Made by a program: the position numbers and the translations under genes. DNA of 64,000 bases from contig JACSVZ010000004.1 of assembly GCA_014706295.1 (NCBI GenBank), forward strand, positions 7,536,465-7,600,464, written 5' to 3'. Below the pieces are notes generated by a model. The model saw nothing but the letters and a program-made list of their open reading frames with translations. It made no database searches and was not told the origin of the DNA. Below, in pieces: positions 61,401-64,000 of the stretch. Numbering within the stretch: position 1 is the first letter of the stretch; every line of letters starts with the position of its first letter. The DNA is from Lycocorax pyrrhopterus obiensis (Eukaryota; Chordata; Aves; Passeriformes; Paradisaeidae).

Positions 61401-64000
61401 CTAAATGATCTGTGTGTAGAAGTGCATTCTTTGAGTAAAATTGACTTTTTTCCCCTAGTAAGAAATTTCAGATCTTTTGTTTCACCTAATTAGAAAACAG
61501 AGCTCAGTCTTGGTAGATACTACTCATGGTTTTTTTTCTTTGCACAATGTCACATGTCTGGAATTGTTCTAAGACACAAACGTGTTTAGTAGGTAAGTTT
61601 TTTTTATTTTTTTTTTACAAGGAGCAGTTTGGTGCTTTTTGTGATAACATAAATAGCACATTGAGAATTTGTCTGCTGATTTTTTTGTACATCCCAATTT
61701 CTAACAGTGTGCAGCTACAATTGCTTGTAGCTCTAATACTATAATTATTTCTGAAACTTGACACGTAGGGAATTTTTTCCTCACTAAAACGATGTAGAGC
61801 CATCTTAAAATGATAATGGGGAGAAAGAAGTGTTTGTGGTGGCTCCAAAGGACACTGTAGAACAAGGGTTAAGAGGGAAGGTCTGTTAATGGCTAGAGAG
61901 TGCCAGATGTGTGATTTCATTCAAGTGAAGAGGAGGAACTAACCTAAATAGAAGGTGTCAAGAAGATGGGCACCTGAACTGCAGCCATAAAATATTCTGA
62001 TAGAGAGCACTTTGTGCTTGTGAGTATTTGAGTGAGAGTTCCACTAACTAAAGTCGGTGTGATCGGATTTATTTTTAAATAAATACTGTCTTCCTTTTCA
62101 TAAGATCTCATACAGAATTTTGTTACAGGAGTTTCCTACAACAAAGGTAAAATCTTATTGTGTAAATGCTTGGAGGGCCACAGAATTGTGTGGAAATTGG
62201 TACATTATGAAAGGCTGCTGCAGGGATTTTCCTCCAACTTGATAAGTTTTAAAATTACCAAAAGAAATGAATTTTAATTCTCTACACCACAGAATCAAAA
62301 ATGCCTCCACACAGAAGCGGCTCATGAGACGAGCTCTGTTAAGAGGTGCCCCTCCATGTGACAATTCCTACTCTCCCCTGGCTTCAGAGGATGTTTTTGG
62401 CATCCTGCAGGTTTGGGGCTTGCTGCACGCAGCCAGCTCCCAGCTGACAGCTACATTTGCAGCCACTTCTGGCAGGAGGCAAAAGTCTTCAGTAATTAGG
62501 ACAGAGTGAGGCAGTGTAGGAGCTATTGTGGTGTTCTCTCAGAGTGTCCCGTGGTTTTCCTCTCTTCCCTCTGCTTGTTTCCCTCGGTTTCACGAGGGCT
62601 GGGGGAGGCTCATTTGGAACAGAGCACAGGTGAAGGTCCCAGGGACCTTGAGCACTTCTCAGAAGGGTACAAATAAGGCTTGAAGGGTGCTCTGATTTGG
62701 GCCAGGAAAGAATTTGTCTGGGATTGGAGGAATCCTCGAGGATTATCCAGCTAAATATTTAGTTACTGAAAAAAAGCTTCTGTTCTCATTTATACCACCA
62801 TTTATCATTTTTGCTGCTGAGTCCCATATTTAAGACTAAATTTAAGAGATCTTCTATTTGATCTAGATTCCATTTGGAATCCTGAATTATCAAAAGCAAG
62901 AAAATATTTTTTTCTTGTTTTATTTTATTTTATTCCAGGCAATGCTGCAATCTCTTCCCTGGCCCTCTGAGGAACATCTCAAAGCACAGTGCCCCACATC
63001 AGGCATCATCCACAACTTCCTTCTCATCCAGCCAAAGAATCCCTGAGCTGTATTTCCTCATTTCTCCTCTCTTAATAGTCCATTTTCCTTTCCCACCTTC
63101 TCGCATTAGTCTCCTGGAATTCTCTTGCATGTGATATTTATATAGTTCTTAGCTGTAAATGGATTTCTTCTGGACCTTGAATGGTCTGGGAATTGCATTA
63201 CACTCCTAGGTGACTTTCCCTGTAGTTACAGCTGTGTTCCCTGTGCTTGCAGGCACCAAAGTCCTGGCTCTCCTCTGCTCTTGTCATGTGATGCATTTTG
63301 CCTCTTAAACAAGGAATTTCCTTGAAAAAAGTTGTTATTTTTGGCCTAAAATCACCCAACAGTTTGTGACGTCACGTTGTGATCCAGCTCTTCCATCCAA
63401 ACAGGTGAAGAAACCGTCACTACTGTACCATGGAACTGTTGGTATTTGGTATTTAGAAGTATTGAGCTTCTGGGATTGTCATGGATTTCCTGGGATGAAA
63501 TCCTAATATAATTCTGAAGGAGGAATACAGATTAAATTAGTGTAATTTGCCTTTAAAAGTTTTCCCTTTCATGTGATAATCTGGTTAGAACTGAGGCACT
63601 GTTTCATATTTTATCACCCACAGAGGAGCGGTTTATGCCAGGTTCTTGCCTCATGTTTGATTCAGATGTTTGTGAGGTGTTGGTAACTGGGAAAGCATCT
63701 CGATATGGTTATTTGCATGGAGCTTTCTGAGCCTCTGTTCAGCATTATTAATACTTCTGTAGAAATCAACCTTTTTCTGAAGGCTCAGAGGCTTTATTTC
63801 ATTTGGATAAGCATCTAACATTACACATCACTTCCAAAGTGCAGCAAGAACGTTTCTCTTGTGAAATTTTTTTCTTTTTTCTTTGAGAATTGCCATGAAT
63901 GATGAAGGAGTTATGACTCTGCATCAATCCACTGCATAAACTCACCTGTGCTATTTTAGAGGGCAGGGTGGTGACTGAATTATGACCTCTTTTCTTTCTA
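58438..64000. other. Intergenic DNA, no gene recognised
   Basis: AT-rich sequence with T-rich and GTT-rich simple runs (about 60500-60530 and 61595-61617). One open segment with good splice-like edges lies at 59294-59426 on plus; otherwise there is no recognisable gene. The next gene upstream of XPO1 in vertebrates, FAM161A by human synteny, is not reached. Confidence 0.65.

Noticed and set aside
1..64000. CRISPR arrays, operons or other prokaryotic systems
   Set aside because: The spliced vertebrate gene, introns and CpG island show this is an animal nuclear genome; no regularly spaced direct repeats were seen.

Overview
This window is vertebrate nuclear DNA, most likely from a bird. It is dominated by one gene, XPO1 (CRM1, exportin-1), read on the minus strand. 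All 24 coding exons can be placed by splice sites and frame. They sum to 3,216 nt, which is 1,071 codons plus a stop, the same length as I recall for human XPO1. The bird assignment rests on compact introns (several of 78-117 nt), a short remnant of a CR1 retrotransposon, AT-rich interspersed-repeat-poor DNA, and a protein that differs from human at only about a dozen recalled positions. Another sauropsid is not excluded, and I cannot name the species.

Layout: 1-482 is XPO1 3' UTR, with the distal poly(A) site beyond the left edge. 483-30129 holds the coding exons, numbered 25 (left) to 2 (right). 30136-33768 is intron 1. 33769 to about 34440 holds the noncoding leader. About 33100-35350 is a CpG island with CCAAT and GC boxes in XPO1 orientation. 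It is followed at 34905-35225 by a degenerate G-rich minisatellite. From 35.5 kb to 64 kb I find no convincing protein-coding gene. That stretch holds a CR1 scrap (49301-49390), an isolated CpG-rich patch (55675-55960), a long imperfect inverted repeat (56724-56910 and 58152-58338) and a MIR-like fragment (58343-58437).

Function: XPO1 is the karyopherin that carries leucine-rich NES cargo out of the nucleus with RanGTP. The residues that define its cargo groove are all readable here: Cys528, Lys534, Ala541, Met545, Phe561, Lys568, Glu571 and Phe572, all in exon 15.

Most worth a second look: the GC-AG intron after exon 7; the 45-nt exon 6, behind an intron carrying a G-quadruplex motif and a repeat-derived pyrimidine tract; the gapless 187-bp inverted repeat; and the promoter-proximal minisatellite. 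I did not find a clearly new biological system in this window.
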